This document shows positions 1-8,974 of a stretch of 57,710 nt of DNA, piece after piece (position 1 is the first letter of the stretch; every line of letters begins with the position of its first letter). The DNA is from Clostridia bacterium (lineage in GTDB: Bacteria > Bacillota > Clostridia > Oscillospirales > Acutalibacteraceae). The stretch spans positions 1 to 57,710 of the forward strand of contig JAFSEP010000029.1 of assembly GCA_017435665.1 (NCBI GenBank), given 5' to 3'. Below the pieces are notes generated by a model that ran no database searches, had not been told where the DNA came from, and saw only the letters and a program-made list of their open reading frames with translations. The position numbers and the translations under genes are program-made.

Positions 1-51
1 CCCTCCTTCGTGTTTTGTTATTGCAGTTGGCAGACCGCTTTAACTATTATA
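1..51 (-). promoter_or_regulatory. Promoter -10 and ribosome site of a gene beyond the left edge
   Basis: Read on the minus strand, a TATAAT hexamer lies at 46-51 and a strong GAAGGAGGG ribosome site ends at base 1, pointing off the left edge. A minus-strand gene therefore probably starts just outside the window. No good -35 hexamer is seen at 17-18 bp, so the promoter call is weaker than the ribosome-site call. Confidence 0.4.
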
Positions 52-106
52 CACGGCGGAGGTCTTTTCTTCCGCTTTTTCCTGTTCATCTATGTAATTC
101 CTTTGG

Positions 107-129
107 AACCACGCGTCCAACGCGTGGTT
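107..129. terminator. 10-bp perfect hairpin with 3-nt loop
   Basis: AACCACGCGT and ACGCGTGGTT pair perfectly around a 3-base loop. A short T run (TTTT) follows on the plus strand. It lies between the terminator of the zinc-ribbon gene and the promoter pointing left, so it could be a second terminator or an operator-like palindrome. No gene orientation decides between these. Confidence 0.35.
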
Positions 130-139
130 TTCGTTATAC

Positions 140-167
140 AAAAAAATCCGCTGTCTCACGACAGCGG
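140..167 (-). terminator. Rho-independent terminator of the zinc-ribbon gene
   Basis: On the minus strand an 8-bp stem (CCGCTGTC/GACAGCGG, loop 4) is followed by a run of seven T. It starts 26 bases after the stop codon of the zinc-ribbon gene. Confidence 0.85.
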
Positions 168-193
168 ACCATAAGAGCTATAATCTGTAAAAA

Positions 194-478
194 TTATGCC
201 TCTTCTTCCTCTTTCATCTTTGCAAAGCATTCGCTGCAGAATACGTCTCTGCCTTCAGTGGGCTTGAACGGTACCTTAGCTTCGCCGCCGCATGATGCGC
301 AGGTTGCTACGAACATTTCACGGGCAGGTCTTGCTGCATTCTTTCTTGCGTCACGGCACTTCTTGCAGCGCTGGGGCTCATTCTGGAAGCCCTTTTCTGC
401 ATAGAATTCCTGTTCACCTGCTGTAAACACAAATTCCTCGCCACATTCCTTACAGATGAGAGTTTTGTCTTCGAACAT
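194..478 (-). CDS. Zinc-ribbon domain protein (CxxC-x17-CxxC type)
   Basis: A 94-aa cytoplasmic protein with two zinc-ribbon-like halves. The N-terminal half has CKEC at about residues 9-12 and CKKC at about 38-41; the C-terminal half has CASC at about 60-63 and CSEC at about 81-84. Each half could hold one zinc ion through four cysteines. This arrangement matches the small 'probable zinc-binding / CxxC-x17-CxxC' proteins common in Bacillota, whose role is not established. The start ATG has a GAGG site 9 bases upstream. The gene lies downstream of the sigma-factor gene on the same strand with a 94-base gap, and no clear promoter was found in the gap, so it may be co-transcribed. The end is highly acidic (KMKEEEEA). 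Confidence 0.85.
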   Translation of the reverse strand: MFEDKTLICKECGEEFVFTAGEQEFYAEKGFQNEPQRCKKCRDARKNAARPAREMFVATCASCGGEAKVPFKPTEGRDVFCSECFAKMKEEEEA

Positions 479-572
479 TTTTTTAACCTCGCTTGATTTT
501 ATTTACCCATAACCAATTATTGCACTGTTCATTTTCAAAACACTCAACCTCAGAAAATGGGTATGCCTATTT

Positions 573-1136
573 TCACATCGCATCAACAGTTTTCTTCAAT
601 TTCCTCCTGATCCGCTGAATGGCATTGTCTATACTTTTAGTACCCGACTGCAGCTGTTCAGCGATTTTCTCATAGCTGTTTCCGCTGAGGAAAAGATGAA
701 AGACCTGCTTTTCGAAATCGGAAAGACTTTCGTCAATCCTTGTCATCAGCCTCTTGGTTTGCTCCTTCATAATAAAGTAAGCCTCCGGGTCAGCCGACAA
801 GTCAACAGTCTGTGCATCCATCTCATCCATAGGAACAAGCGATGAGGGCGGAATACGCTTCTTTCTGTTAAGCGTGTTAATAGCCGAAATTATACGGTGA
901 TCCATGCATACACCCGCATACGTCTTAAACGAAGCACTGCCGTCCGTTTTATAGGTGTAGTATGCGGAAAGGAAGCCTATCATCGCCTCCTGAACCAGAT
1001 CATCATACTCTATGTCTGACGAAACATAACCCTTCGCCTTTTCTCTTGCAAAATCCATATAGGTTTTCACTAATTGAGTAAGAGCTGCATCATCACCGTT
1101 TCTTGCTTTTAAAATAAGTTCATTTTCCACGGTCAT
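573..1136 (-). CDS. RNA polymerase sigma factor, SigH-like (sigma-70 family)
   Basis: An alternative sigma factor of about 187 aa. The region 2 core is YDDLVQEAMIGFLSAYYTYK, followed by the region 2.4-like stretch FKTYAGVCMDHRIISAINTL and a basic RKKR. Region 4 near the C-terminus has a helix-turn-helix, with LSDFEKQVFHLFLSG then YEKIAEQLQ. There is no region 1.1 or full region 3, as in sporulation sigma-H and related factors (usually a little over 200 aa). The frame opens with a GTG at 1154, but the ribosome site GGAGG overlaps that codon, so the ATG at 1136 is the better start. A near-perfect promoter lies 50-70 bases upstream. SigH identity is inferred from length and layout; another small sigma factor is possible. 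Confidence 0.8.
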   Translation of the reverse strand: MTVENELILKARNGDDAALTQLVKTYMDFAREKAKGYVSSDIEYDDLVQEAMIGFLSAYYTYKTDGSASFKTYAGVCMDHRIISAINTLNRKKRIPPSSLVPMDEMDAQTVDLSADPEAYFIMKEQTKRLMTRIDESLSDFEKQVFHLFLSGNSYEKIAEQLQSGTKSIDNAIQRIRRKLKKTVDAM

Positions 1137-1193
1137 TGCATTGTTTTCCTCCACTTATTCAGCAAAACGGTATAATTATGTATCATCTTCTTA

Positions 1194-1222
1194 ATAATAC
1201 GCCAAAAAAATCAGTTTGTCAA
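1194..1222 (-). promoter_or_regulatory. Promoter of the sigma-factor gene
   Basis: On the minus strand TTGACA (1217-1222) and TATTAT (1194-1199) are separated by 17 bp. Transcription would start near 1187, leaving a leader of about 50 bases. Confidence 0.75.
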
Positions 1223-1283
1223 CAGAAATTTTGTGTGATTTACATAAAAACTGTCTCGTCGCCCAAGAAAACTGAAGTAAATA

Positions 1284-1314
1284 AGAAAACAGCCCTCACT
1301 GAGAGCTGTTTTCT
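1284..1314 (-). terminator. Terminator of the first BIG2 gene
   Basis: A perfect 10-bp stem (AGAAAACAGC/GCTGTTTTCT) with an inner CTC/GAG pairing. It lies 7 bases past the stop codon at 1321 and separates the BIG2 gene from the sigma-factor promoter. A and T runs flank both arms, so it could act in both directions. Confidence 0.75.
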
Positions 1315-1320
1315 GCTGTA

Positions 1321-4300
1321 TTAGTATTCGAAATTATAATATGTTATTTTTTCTTCAATAGTCGTTTCAAAGGAAGCCGTAACCGTTACATCAAGAGTTC
1401 CGAGATCGTCCATACTTTCGGACATTACCATTTTTGCATTTGCAAACTCAAGATCGGACTTGAAATAGCATTCTACCTTTTCAACCTGATTTGTAATCTT
1501 ACTTACGGTAATTACTACTCTGCCGTCTCTGTATGTCTGATTAAGCGTTCCGTAGCTGACCGAGTTGCCCTCGCCGGTGCCCATTGCAGTCTTCATCTCG
1601 TTTGCATAATTATCGACGTATGCCTTATCAAAAACAGGCATAACCTTTGCATACTGAGAAGTTGCAACTGAACCTACACCCATCTTTGCCTGATCTTTAA
1701 GCTCAAGTACGATATCAAAGGTTGTACTTCCCGGGTTATCATTAACAGTTACCTTTTCTACCATACTTTCATCGCAGGCAACAAGCTTAGGCAATGTATT
1801 GTTCTTTGTTTCAAAAATGCTTTCCGAGAAAAGCTCATTAACGATATCGCCGGAATCCATACCCATCTCATCAAGGAGACTGTCCTTGTTTAAGGAGATA
1901 AACGCATTGATAATCGGATTGGATGCCTTCATGCTGATATCCGATTCGGAAACCTTTGTTTCAAGATAATGGGCTTCCTTGTCTCTTACTGCAGACTGAG
2001 CATTTGTTGCAAATTCCGAATAAGCCTTGACCAGCTCGAAGTTTGCAGGCGGAATTTCAAATTTAGCAGGACTGAAATAAATTCTCTTTTCAATCTTCTT
2101 TCCCGATGAACCGTCGTGCTTATAGGTCATATCCACATATACACAGCTGTCTGCATCGGCAGGAAGATCCTTTTTGAGTGTGAAGGTAACCGAGCCGTCC
2201 TCCTTCACCGTCCAGTTATGCTCGAAGTATTGGTTATTATCAACGGGATATGAGCTTATATCATAATCAAAGCAGTTCACCGTTTCGATTTCCTTGTCGC
2301 CAACCATTACCTTAGGCTTAACGGTAACCGAATCACCCTTTGACAATCCTTCATAAAGCGTGTCCACCTGAACGTCAGCCACGGTAATCTTTGCAGGAAC
2401 CGAGGTTGTTATAATATCACCTGCAGATGCAGAAATCTCAGTTACGCCCGAACCTACAACAGAGAAGGTTGCAGAGCAATAGGTTGAGGATTTTCTGTAT
2501 GAAACAAACTGCAGAACGCTCTCATCAGATACTTTAAAGTCAAGGCCCAGCTCGGAAACAAGATTTGAGGGCTTTGTTCTGACGATGAGAGTTACAGTCT
2601 TCTGACTTGTTACCGTTTCAACGTTGACATAGCTTTCGTGGAACTCCAAGGACGGAGTTTCAACGGATATATCGAAGGTTGCTTTCTTTCCGCCGTCAAC
2701 GGATGTTGCGGTAATGGTGGCTGTACCTTCGCCTACCATAAGAATTGTTCCGTCATCCTGAGGCTTTGCAACGGAGGTATTGCTTGAGGTATAAGTGCAG
2801 GTCTGCTCAGAAGCGTTTGACGGGGTATAGGTTATATTCGGTGAGAATACCTGATTTACAAAGAATTTATTTGAGTTAATATCTGCTCCGTTTTCGTCCT
2901 TTGCAAATTCAATGCCCGTTACGCTAACCTTTTCCTTGATTGTCAGCGTATATGTTCCCTTTACACCGCTTCCGTCCTTGGCTGTTGCTGTAATCGTAAC
3001 ATCCTTTGAACCGAAATCAAAGAGGCCGGGAGCCTTCTTGACTGTGATATTGCCGTTAGCATCAATTGTTACATAACCCGTGTCGCTTGATGACCATGTA
3101 ACATCCTGCTTTGCGCCCTTAGGCTGAACAACAGCATTGATCTTACCGGTCTTTCCCACATACCAGGAGAAGGATGAGGGTAAAACCGAAATTTCAGTAG
3201 CCTTGGGCGTAACGGTTACTGTGCAGACTGCCTTCTTACCGCCATCCTTTGTGGTGACTGTGATTGTTGCGGTGCCTGCCTTGATTGCTCTTACGTTACC
3301 GTTTGAGTCAACAGTTACAACGCTTGAATCGCTTGAAGTCCACGTTACCGATTTATTTGATGCGTTTGAGGGATATACCGTAGCTGTGAGTCTGTATGTA
3401 GCGTTTGAGGTTCCCTGAGTAAGATTTATCTTGCTTGAGGAAAGGCTTACGGATGTGACTGAAACTGTCTTTACCGTAACGCTGCAGCTTGCCGAACGGT
3501 TTGTTCCGTCTGTGGTTGTTGCCGTAATCTTTGCAGTACCGTCCTTGATGAGCTTGACGTTACCGCTTGAATCAACGGTTGCAACAGATGTGTTGCTTGA
3601 CTTCCACCTGAGAGTCTTGTTTGAAACGTTTGAAGGCTTGAGAGCTGCCGTAAGCTTAAAGCTTGCACCCGGAGAGCCTGCATAAGAGCTATGGCTGAGT
3701 GTGACAGAGGATGCGCCGATACTGTTTACGGTAATCTTACAGCTTGCGCTCTTACCGCTGCCGTCCTTTGCCGTTGCAGTAATTGTGGCAGTACCCTTCC
3801 TGAGTGTTGTCACAACGCCTGAGGACGAAACCGTTGCAACAGATGTGTTGCTTGATTTCCAGGTAAGACTCTTGTTTGTCGCATTTGACGGGCTGACCGT
3901 TGCGCTGAGAGACAGCGTAGCGTTGGTCGGCAGAGTTGCACCTGTCTTATTGAGGGCAACCTTTGTAACCTTTACTGCAGAAACGGTAACCTTGACGGTT
4001 GCCTTCTTTCCGCTTCCGTCCTTTGCCTTGCAGGTAATCTTGGCTGTACCGATACCCTTTGCAGTAATCTTACCCTTTGAGCTTACGGTTGCAACCTTCT
4101 TATTGCTTGATGACCAGCTTACGCTCTTATTTGTTGCCTTTGAAGGAGAAACCGTTGCCTTTACGGTTGTGGTCTTTCCTACGGTAAGCTTCACGCTTGT
4201 TTTGCTGAGCTTGATCTTACTTACCTTAGTGGGCTTCTTGACGGTAACCTTACAGGTTGCCTTTTTTCCTGAGCCGTCCTTTGCCTTTACGGTGATTGTG

Positions 4301-4584
4301 ACCTTACCTGCCTTCTTTGCGGTAATCTTACCAGAGGAAGAAACCGTTGCAACCTTTTTGTTGCTTGATGACCAGGTCACCTTCTTATTGCTTGCATTTG
4401 AGGGACTGACCGTAGCCTTGAGCTTATAGGTCTCACCCACATAAATGGTGATACTTGTTTTGTTAAGCTTAATCTTCTTTACTTTTTTCTTGCTTGCCGC
4501 AGTTGAGGTCATACCGACTGAAACAGTGCTGAAAAGCATAAGCACCGTCATCATAACGGCAAGAATTCGCTTCAGAGTTTTCAT
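1321..4584 (-). CDS. Secreted multi-BIG2 (bacterial Ig-like) surface protein, paralogue A
   Basis: A 1087-aa exported protein. Residues 1-30 are a Sec signal peptide (MKTLKRILAVMM, hydrophobic core, AAS cleavage region). Seven Ig-like BIG2 repeats of about 80-85 residues follow; each begins with a V.KI.L.KTS-type strand and contains the signature VTWSSSN..VATV and G.ITAK.AG...IT. The last 400 or so residues are not BIG2-like and are homologous to the C-terminus of the neighbouring paralogue. There is no LPXTG, SLH or other anchor, so attachment is unclear. The ORF is open 18 codons further upstream, but the ATG at 4584 has AGGAGG 8 bases away and begins the signal peptide. BIG2 domains usually act as stalks or in adhesion; the ligand is unknown. 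Confidence 0.85.
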   Translation of the reverse strand: MKTLKRILAVMMTVLMLFSTVSVGMTSTAASKKKVKKIKLNKTSITIYVGETYKLKATVSPSNASNKKVTWSSSNKKVATVSSSGKITAKKAGKVTITVKAKDGSGKKATCKVTVKKPTKVSKIKLSKTSVKLTVGKTTTVKATVSPSKATNKSVSWSSSNKKVATVSSKGKITAKGIGTAKITCKAKDGSGKKATVKVTVSAVKVTKVALNKTGATLPTNATLSLSATVSPSNATNKSLTWKSSNTSVATVSSSGVVTTLRKGTATITATAKDGSGKSASCKITVNSIGASSVTLSHSSYAGSPGASFKLTAALKPSNVSNKTLRWKSSNTSVATVDSSGNVKLIKDGTAKITATTTDGTNRSASCSVTVKTVSVTSVSLSSSKINLTQGTSNATYRLTATVYPSNASNKSVTWTSSDSSVVTVDSNGNVRAIKAGTATITVTTKDGGKKAVCTVTVTPKATEISVLPSSFSWYVGKTGKINAVVQPKGAKQDVTWSSSDTGYVTIDANGNITVKKAPGLFDFGSKDVTITATAKDGSGVKGTYTLTIKEKVSVTGIEFAKDENGADINSNKFFVNQVFSPNITYTPSNASEQTCTYTSSNTSVAKPQDDGTILMVGEGTATITATSVDGGKKATFDISVETPSLEFHESYVNVETVTSQKTVTLIVRTKPSNLVSELGLDFKVSDESVLQFVSYRKSSTYCSATFSVVGSGVTEISASAGDIITTSVPAKITVADVQVDTLYEGLSKGDSVTVKPKVMVGDKEIETVNCFDYDISSYPVDNNQYFEHNWTVKEDGSVTFTLKKDLPADADSCVYVDMTYKHDGSSGKKIEKRIYFSPAKFEIPPANFELVKAYSEFATNAQSAVRDKEAHYLETKVSESDISMKASNPIINAFISLNKDSLLDEMGMDSGDIVNELFSESIFETKNNTLPKLVACDESMVEKVTVNDNPGSTTFDIVLELKDQAKMGVGSVATSQYAKVMPVFDKAYVDNYANEMKTAMGTGEGNSVSYGTLNQTYRDGRVVITVSKITNQVEKVECYFKSDLEFANAKMVMSESMDDLGTLDVTVTASFETTIEEKITYYNFEY

Positions 4585-4628
4585 ATATATTCCTCCTTCC
4601 GGAAATCCGGAGATTTTTATGCACAGTA

Positions 4629-4657
4629 ATAATAACACACAAAGAAAATATTTTCAA
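4629..4657 (-). promoter_or_regulatory. Promoter of BIG2 paralogue A
   Basis: On the minus strand TTGAAA (4652-4657) and TATTAT (4629-4634) are 17 bp apart, about 45 bases ahead of the start codon. The arrangement is the same as at paralogue B. Confidence 0.65.
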
Positions 4658-4693
4658 GAACACTTACACCCAAAACGGTAGGATATTCTAAAT

Positions 4694-4718
4694 TTAACAA
4701 TTTATTAGTTAAAAGGCA
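4694..4718 (-). promoter_or_regulatory. Conserved 25-bp element upstream of the BIG2-A promoter
   Basis: The stretch TTAACAATTTATT-AG-TTAAAAGGCA recurs at 8705-8729 with 23 of 25 bases identical and the same distance (36-37 bp) from the -35 hexamer. It contains a TTAAC...GTTAA inverted repeat in this copy. It may be a regulator site or UP-like element, or simply duplicated sequence. Confidence 0.45.
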
Positions 4719-4751
4719 TAAATATCACAAAACTTATTAACGGTAAAATAT

Positions 4752-4785
4752 TACCCCATACCCTGCTTCGGCAGGGCATAGGGTA
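4752..4785 (-). terminator. Terminator of BIG2 paralogue B
   Basis: On the minus strand a 15-bp stem, including two G-U pairs, closes on the tetraloop CGAA and is followed by TATTTTA. It lies 12 bases past the stop codon of paralogue B, so the two BIG2 genes are separate transcription units. Confidence 0.85.
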
Positions 4786-4796
4786 GTAATGCTTTA

Positions 4797-7700
4797 TCAA
4801 TATGTGATATCAAAAACCGATATTCTTTCTTCAACGCTTACCGTAAACGTTGCAATGGTGTTCATATTGAACTTTCCGAAATCCTCAAGTGTTACGGAAA
4901 CGTCAAGATTTGCATTTGTCATCTTAACATCTGAAACGAAGTAATAATCACACTTTTCGATTTTATCCGTAATCTTGTTGATTGTCAGAACGACCTTACC
5001 GTCTCTGTAAGACTGTTCAAGTGTTCCTTCGTTGATTTCCTCCATTCCGTATCCGCTTGCACCGGTATTCATATACTCGGTGAATCTGGTCTTGAAGGCT
5101 GAAATCTGTGTTTTTCCGATAACCGGCAAGGTCTTGCCGTATACAGTCGAATTAACATCCGAAACACCTGCAGCTGCCTGAGAGCCGAGAGTGAGCACAA
5201 GCTGATAAGTGACACCGCCGTTATCAATAACCTCAACAGATTTCACCTGAGAAGCGTTTATGCTTACGGGAACAATCGCACCCGTAACTGACTTATCCAC
5301 CAGCTTTTCAGGCTCGCTGAAAACATAATAAACCATATCGGCAGCACCCAGCTCGTCCTCGGTCATATCCTTCATGCTTGCCTGTATCATTGAGTTTGTC
5401 AGCCAGTTATCGCTTGACAGCTTAACCTCTGCATCGATTACATTAATATTGTTATAGCTGACATCCTTGTGCCTTGTGCCTACGGCAGACGAAGCTGACT
5501 GTGTGTAATTCTTGATCGCCTGAAGAGCATCCTCCTGAGAAACTGTCTCATAGGTATCTGAAACGAAATATACGTTCTTGCTGAAATCAGGCTTTGTCTC
5601 GGGGTAAGGCACAACTGTTACGTATGCGCCCTTTGCGGGAAGCTCTCTGAGAATTTCAATTTCATATACGCCCGTTGCCTGCTTTGTTACGCCCAGATAT
5701 TCTGCGTATGCGGCAGGGACGTTGCAAAGCATATCGGGAGAAGCAAAGACTCTGTCCTCGTTAATTCCGACCTCAGGAGTGATTGTTACCCTGTCACCTG
5801 CACTGAGACCGTCATGATAATCGTCAGCCATAATACCCTTTACCTCTATTTTGAAGGGCTCGCTGCTGATTTTTCCGTCAGCCGTGGTGAAGGTTACCGT
5901 AGTCTCACCCTCCTTGAGAAGCTCAAAGGTAAGGTATGATGAATTATTTGCACTTCCTGCTTTTTCGGTTGAAACATGTCTTACAATACTTTCGTCCTCA
6001 ATAACGAGCTTCATACCGAGGTCATATATAACCTCAGGGGGCGACCAGATTGCCTGAAGGGTCATTTCTTCGCCTACATAACCGGGTTCATAGGTTTCGC
6101 CCATCTTTGCCATGAGATAAAGCATAGGCTCTGCAACTGCAAACTGAGCGCTTGCCGTTACACTTGTATTATCAACCGAAATCGCCGTGATTGTTGCATT
6201 GCCCTTTCCTACGGCAATGAGCCTTCCGTTTTCAACTCTGATTACTTCGGGATTATTTGAAACATATCTTACCTCTGTTTCGGAAGCGTTTGACGGGCTT
6301 ACCGTAACGGAGGCAGTCATCTCCTGACCTACATATGTGCTGTAATTAGTTTTTGAGAAGGCAACACCCGTGACGTTAACCTTTTCCTTTATCATAAGGG
6401 TTGCAGTACCCTTCTTGCCGCTACCGTCCTTGGCGGTGGCAGTAACGGTGATTTTCTTGGCTCTGTCACCGAGAACTCCCTCGTCCTTATCAAACATTGT
6501 GGGTGCCTTCTTGATTGTGATATTGCCGTTTGCATCAATGCTTGCATAGCTTGTATCGCTTACAGACCAGGTTACCTCCTGACTTGCGTAAGAGGGATTA
6601 ACGAATGCCTGAGCCTGTCCCGTTTTGCCGTTATACCAGGAATTTGTTGTAAGATGAACTCCGACCTCTGTTGCCTTGACCTGTGAGGTTATGCTGCAGC
6701 TTGCCGCCGCACCGCTTCCGTCTGCGGCTGTTGCGGTTATTGTCGCTGTGCCGCCGCCAACAAGCGTAACCTTACCTGATGCATCAACGGTTGCAACCGA
6801 GGTATTGCTTGATTTCCAGTCGATTCTCTTATCTGTTGCATCTGCGGGAGCGATTGTTGCGCTGAGCTGATGTGTTGAGCCTGAAAGAGCCGTAATTGAA
6901 GTCTTATTAAGAGTAATACCCGTTACCTTAACTGCCTCCACAACCTTAACCTTGCAAACAGCAAATGCGCCCTTGCCGTCTGCGGCTGTTGCCTTAATGT
7001 TCGCTTCGCCGAGACCTGTATATGTAATTGCGCCACTTTGATCTATCTTAACAACGCTTTCGTTATCCGATGACCAGATAACATTCTTATTTGTAGCATA
7101 AGAGGGTGCTACCGTAGCCGTAAGAACATCCCCCGTCCTTCCGACAACTGCAACTATCTCTGTTTTTGAAAGTGTTATTCCCGTAACGTCTGCCGTACCT
7201 ACCGTTACAACGCAAACTGCTGTTGCCCCGCTGCCGTCTGCCGCTGCTGCAGTAATTGTTGCAGTTCCCGTTGAAAGAAGCACAACCGTTCCTCCGGCAT
7301 AAACGTTTGCAACAGAGGGGTTGCTTGATTTCCAGACAAGCGCCTTGTTTGTTGCGTTTGAGGGATATACTGTTGCGTTTATGGCGAAGGTTTCACCTGC
7401 CACATTCTTATCGCTGTCGGTAAGAGGATACTTGTTTCTGTCAAAAACAATCTGTGAAACAGGAACATCCTTAACCTTTATCTGACAGGCAGCAGTCTCG
7501 CCGCTGTCGTCCTTTGCTTCAGCAATAACCGTTGCTTCACCGCTGCTGATAAGTCTGACGTTACCGTAAGCGTCAACCGTTGCAACGGAAGGATCGCTTG
7601 AATACCAGGAAAGCTTCTTATTAGTTGCATTTGAGGGACTGACCGTTGCAGTCAGTCTTACCGTTGAGCCTATATCGCCCTCATAATATGCCTTTGAGAG

Positions 7701-8594
7701 CGTTATATCGTTTACAAGTATGGGCTTTACCGTAACTCTGCAGGTATCCTTTTCACCGCTTCCGTCCTTTGCGGTTGCAGTGATTACTGCCGAGCCTACA
7801 CTGACAGCAGTAACCTTGCCCGATGAAGTAACTGTTGCAACGTCTGTGTCGCTTGACTTCCACGTAACGTCCTTATTCGTTGCGTTTGAAGGTGATATAT
7901 CATAGCTGAGGGTATAGGTCTTACCCGGAGTGAGTGACATTGAGTTTCTGTCAAGGTCTACCGACGTAACCTTTACGGTTTTCTTCTTCGTTACGGTCAC
8001 CTTCACCTTTGCCTTCTTACCGCTTCCGTCCTTTGCCTTGCAGGTGATTGTTGCCGTACCTGCCTTCTTTGCGGTAATCTTGCCCTTTGAGCTGACAGTA
8101 GCAACACTCTTGTTGCTTGATGTCCAGCTTACGCTCTTATTTGTAGCCTTTGAAGGAGAAACCGTTGCCTTTACGGTTGTGGTCTTTCCTACGGTGAGCT
8201 TCACGCTTGTTTTGCTGAGCTTGATCTTGCTTACCTTAGTGGGCTTCTTGACGGTAACCTTACAGGTTGCTTTTTTGCCTGAGCCGTCCTTTGCCTTTAC
8301 GGTGATTGTGACCTTACCTGCCTTCTTTGCGGTAATCTTACCTGAGGAAGAAACCGTTGCAACCTTTTTGTTGCTTGATGACCAGGTCACCTTCTTATTG
8401 CTTGCATTTGAGGGGCTGACCGTAGCCTTGAGCTTATAGGTCTCTCCCACATAAATGGTGATACTTGTTTTGTTTAGCTTAATCTTCTTTACTTTTTTCT
8501 TGCTTGCCGCAGTTGAGGTCATACCGACTGAAACAGTGCTGAAAAGCATAAGCACCGTCATCATAACGGCAAGAATTCGCTTCAATGTTTTCAT
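4797..8594 (-). CDS. Secreted multi-BIG2 (bacterial Ig-like) surface protein, paralogue B
   Basis: A 1265-aa exported protein with the same signal peptide as paralogue A and nine BIG2 repeats against seven in A. Repeat strands such as VTGITLNKTSIT, VTWKSSD and VATVDASG are clear throughout. The first two repeats are nearly identical to those of A at both DNA and protein level; later repeats have diverged. The C-terminal region (from about residue 840) has no recognised domain but shares blocks with A, such as SYRDGKVV and the endings EERISVFDITY / EEKITYYNFEY. The start ATG has AGGAGG 8 bases upstream. No membrane anchor or sorting motif is seen. It probably forms an extended stalk at the cell surface; function beyond that is unknown. 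Confidence 0.85.
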   Translation of the reverse strand: MKTLKRILAVMMTVLMLFSTVSVGMTSTAASKKKVKKIKLNKTSITIYVGETYKLKATVSPSNASNKKVTWSSSNKKVATVSSSGKITAKKAGKVTITVKAKDGSGKKATCKVTVKKPTKVSKIKLSKTSVKLTVGKTTTVKATVSPSKATNKSVSWTSSNKSVATVSSKGKITAKKAGTATITCKAKDGSGKKAKVKVTVTKKKTVKVTSVDLDRNSMSLTPGKTYTLSYDISPSNATNKDVTWKSSDTDVATVTSSGKVTAVSVGSAVITATAKDGSGEKDTCRVTVKPILVNDITLSKAYYEGDIGSTVRLTATVSPSNATNKKLSWYSSDPSVATVDAYGNVRLISSGEATVIAEAKDDSGETAACQIKVKDVPVSQIVFDRNKYPLTDSDKNVAGETFAINATVYPSNATNKALVWKSSNPSVANVYAGGTVVLLSTGTATITAAAADGSGATAVCVVTVGTADVTGITLSKTEIVAVVGRTGDVLTATVAPSYATNKNVIWSSDNESVVKIDQSGAITYTGLGEANIKATAADGKGAFAVCKVKVVEAVKVTGITLNKTSITALSGSTHQLSATIAPADATDKRIDWKSSNTSVATVDASGKVTLVGGGTATITATAADGSGAAASCSITSQVKATEVGVHLTTNSWYNGKTGQAQAFVNPSYASQEVTWSVSDTSYASIDANGNITIKKAPTMFDKDEGVLGDRAKKITVTATAKDGSGKKGTATLMIKEKVNVTGVAFSKTNYSTYVGQEMTASVTVSPSNASETEVRYVSNNPEVIRVENGRLIAVGKGNATITAISVDNTSVTASAQFAVAEPMLYLMAKMGETYEPGYVGEEMTLQAIWSPPEVIYDLGMKLVIEDESIVRHVSTEKAGSANNSSYLTFELLKEGETTVTFTTADGKISSEPFKIEVKGIMADDYHDGLSAGDRVTITPEVGINEDRVFASPDMLCNVPAAYAEYLGVTKQATGVYEIEILRELPAKGAYVTVVPYPETKPDFSKNVYFVSDTYETVSQEDALQAIKNYTQSASSAVGTRHKDVSYNNINVIDAEVKLSSDNWLTNSMIQASMKDMTEDELGAADMVYYVFSEPEKLVDKSVTGAIVPVSINASQVKSVEVIDNGGVTYQLVLTLGSQAAAGVSDVNSTVYGKTLPVIGKTQISAFKTRFTEYMNTGASGYGMEEINEGTLEQSYRDGKVVLTINKITDKIEKCDYYFVSDVKMTNANLDVSVTLEDFGKFNMNTIATFTVSVEERISVFDITY

Positions 8595-8639
8595 AATTTG
8601 GCCTCCTTTTAAGAAAACTGACGATTCCTATACAGTTTT

Positions 8640-8668
8640 ATCATAACATAAGGCGAACCTTTTTTCAA
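8640..8668 (-). promoter_or_regulatory. Promoter of BIG2 paralogue B
   Basis: On the minus strand TTGAAA (8663-8668) and TATGAT (8640-8645) are 17 bp apart, about 46 bases ahead of the start codon. Confidence 0.65.
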
Positions 8669-8704
8669 CAAATTACCGAACAAAAAACTCCTGCAAAATC
8701 AAAA

Positions 8705-8729
8705 TTAACAATTTATTTTTTAAAAGGCA
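8705..8729 (-). promoter_or_regulatory. Conserved 25-bp element upstream of the BIG2-B promoter
   Basis: Second copy of the element at 4694-4718. It differs at two positions and keeps its spacing to the promoter. The sequence between element and promoter is not conserved, which argues for selection on the element itself. Confidence 0.45.
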
Positions 8730-8871
8730 GAATTTTTATAACAGAGTGTTCATCTTCTCGTTTTCAGTCTGTATAATAATCAAAACTCTGCGAAAAATAC
8801 AATATATATGTATCAGGACGAAAAAAATAAATAAATATCGAAAAAAATCAGATATTTTTTCAAAAAAAGGC

Positions 8872-8900
8872 TTTTCAAACAATAAAATTAGTGATATAAT
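8872..8900 (+). promoter_or_regulatory. Promoter of murA
   Basis: TTTTCA (8872-8877) and a perfect TATAAT (8895-8900) are 17 bp apart. The rest of the divergent gap between BIG2-B and murA (about 8669-8871) is AT-rich with nothing else recognised apart from the 25-bp element. Confidence 0.6.
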
Positions 8901-8974
8901 ACTTGAGTATTATTATGTAATGTTACGTTTATCTTCGTTATAAATCCTAATAAGTAATGAAAAGAGGGATCGCT

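Noticed and set aside
15-404. Plus-strand ORF of 129 codons over the zinc-ribbon gene
   Set aside because: It is antisense to a gene with clear zinc-binding motifs and ribosome site, runs through the terminator hairpin and has no ribosome site of its own.
3137-4429. Long plus-strand ORFs opposite BIG2 paralogue A
   Set aside because: Low-complexity Val/Thr/Phe proteins mirroring the repeat period of the BIG2 gene; they are shadows produced by repeated codons.
7930-8439. 169-codon plus-strand ORF opposite BIG2 paralogue B
   Set aside because: Same repetitive shadow as in paralogue A, and its sequence tracks the BIG2 repeats.
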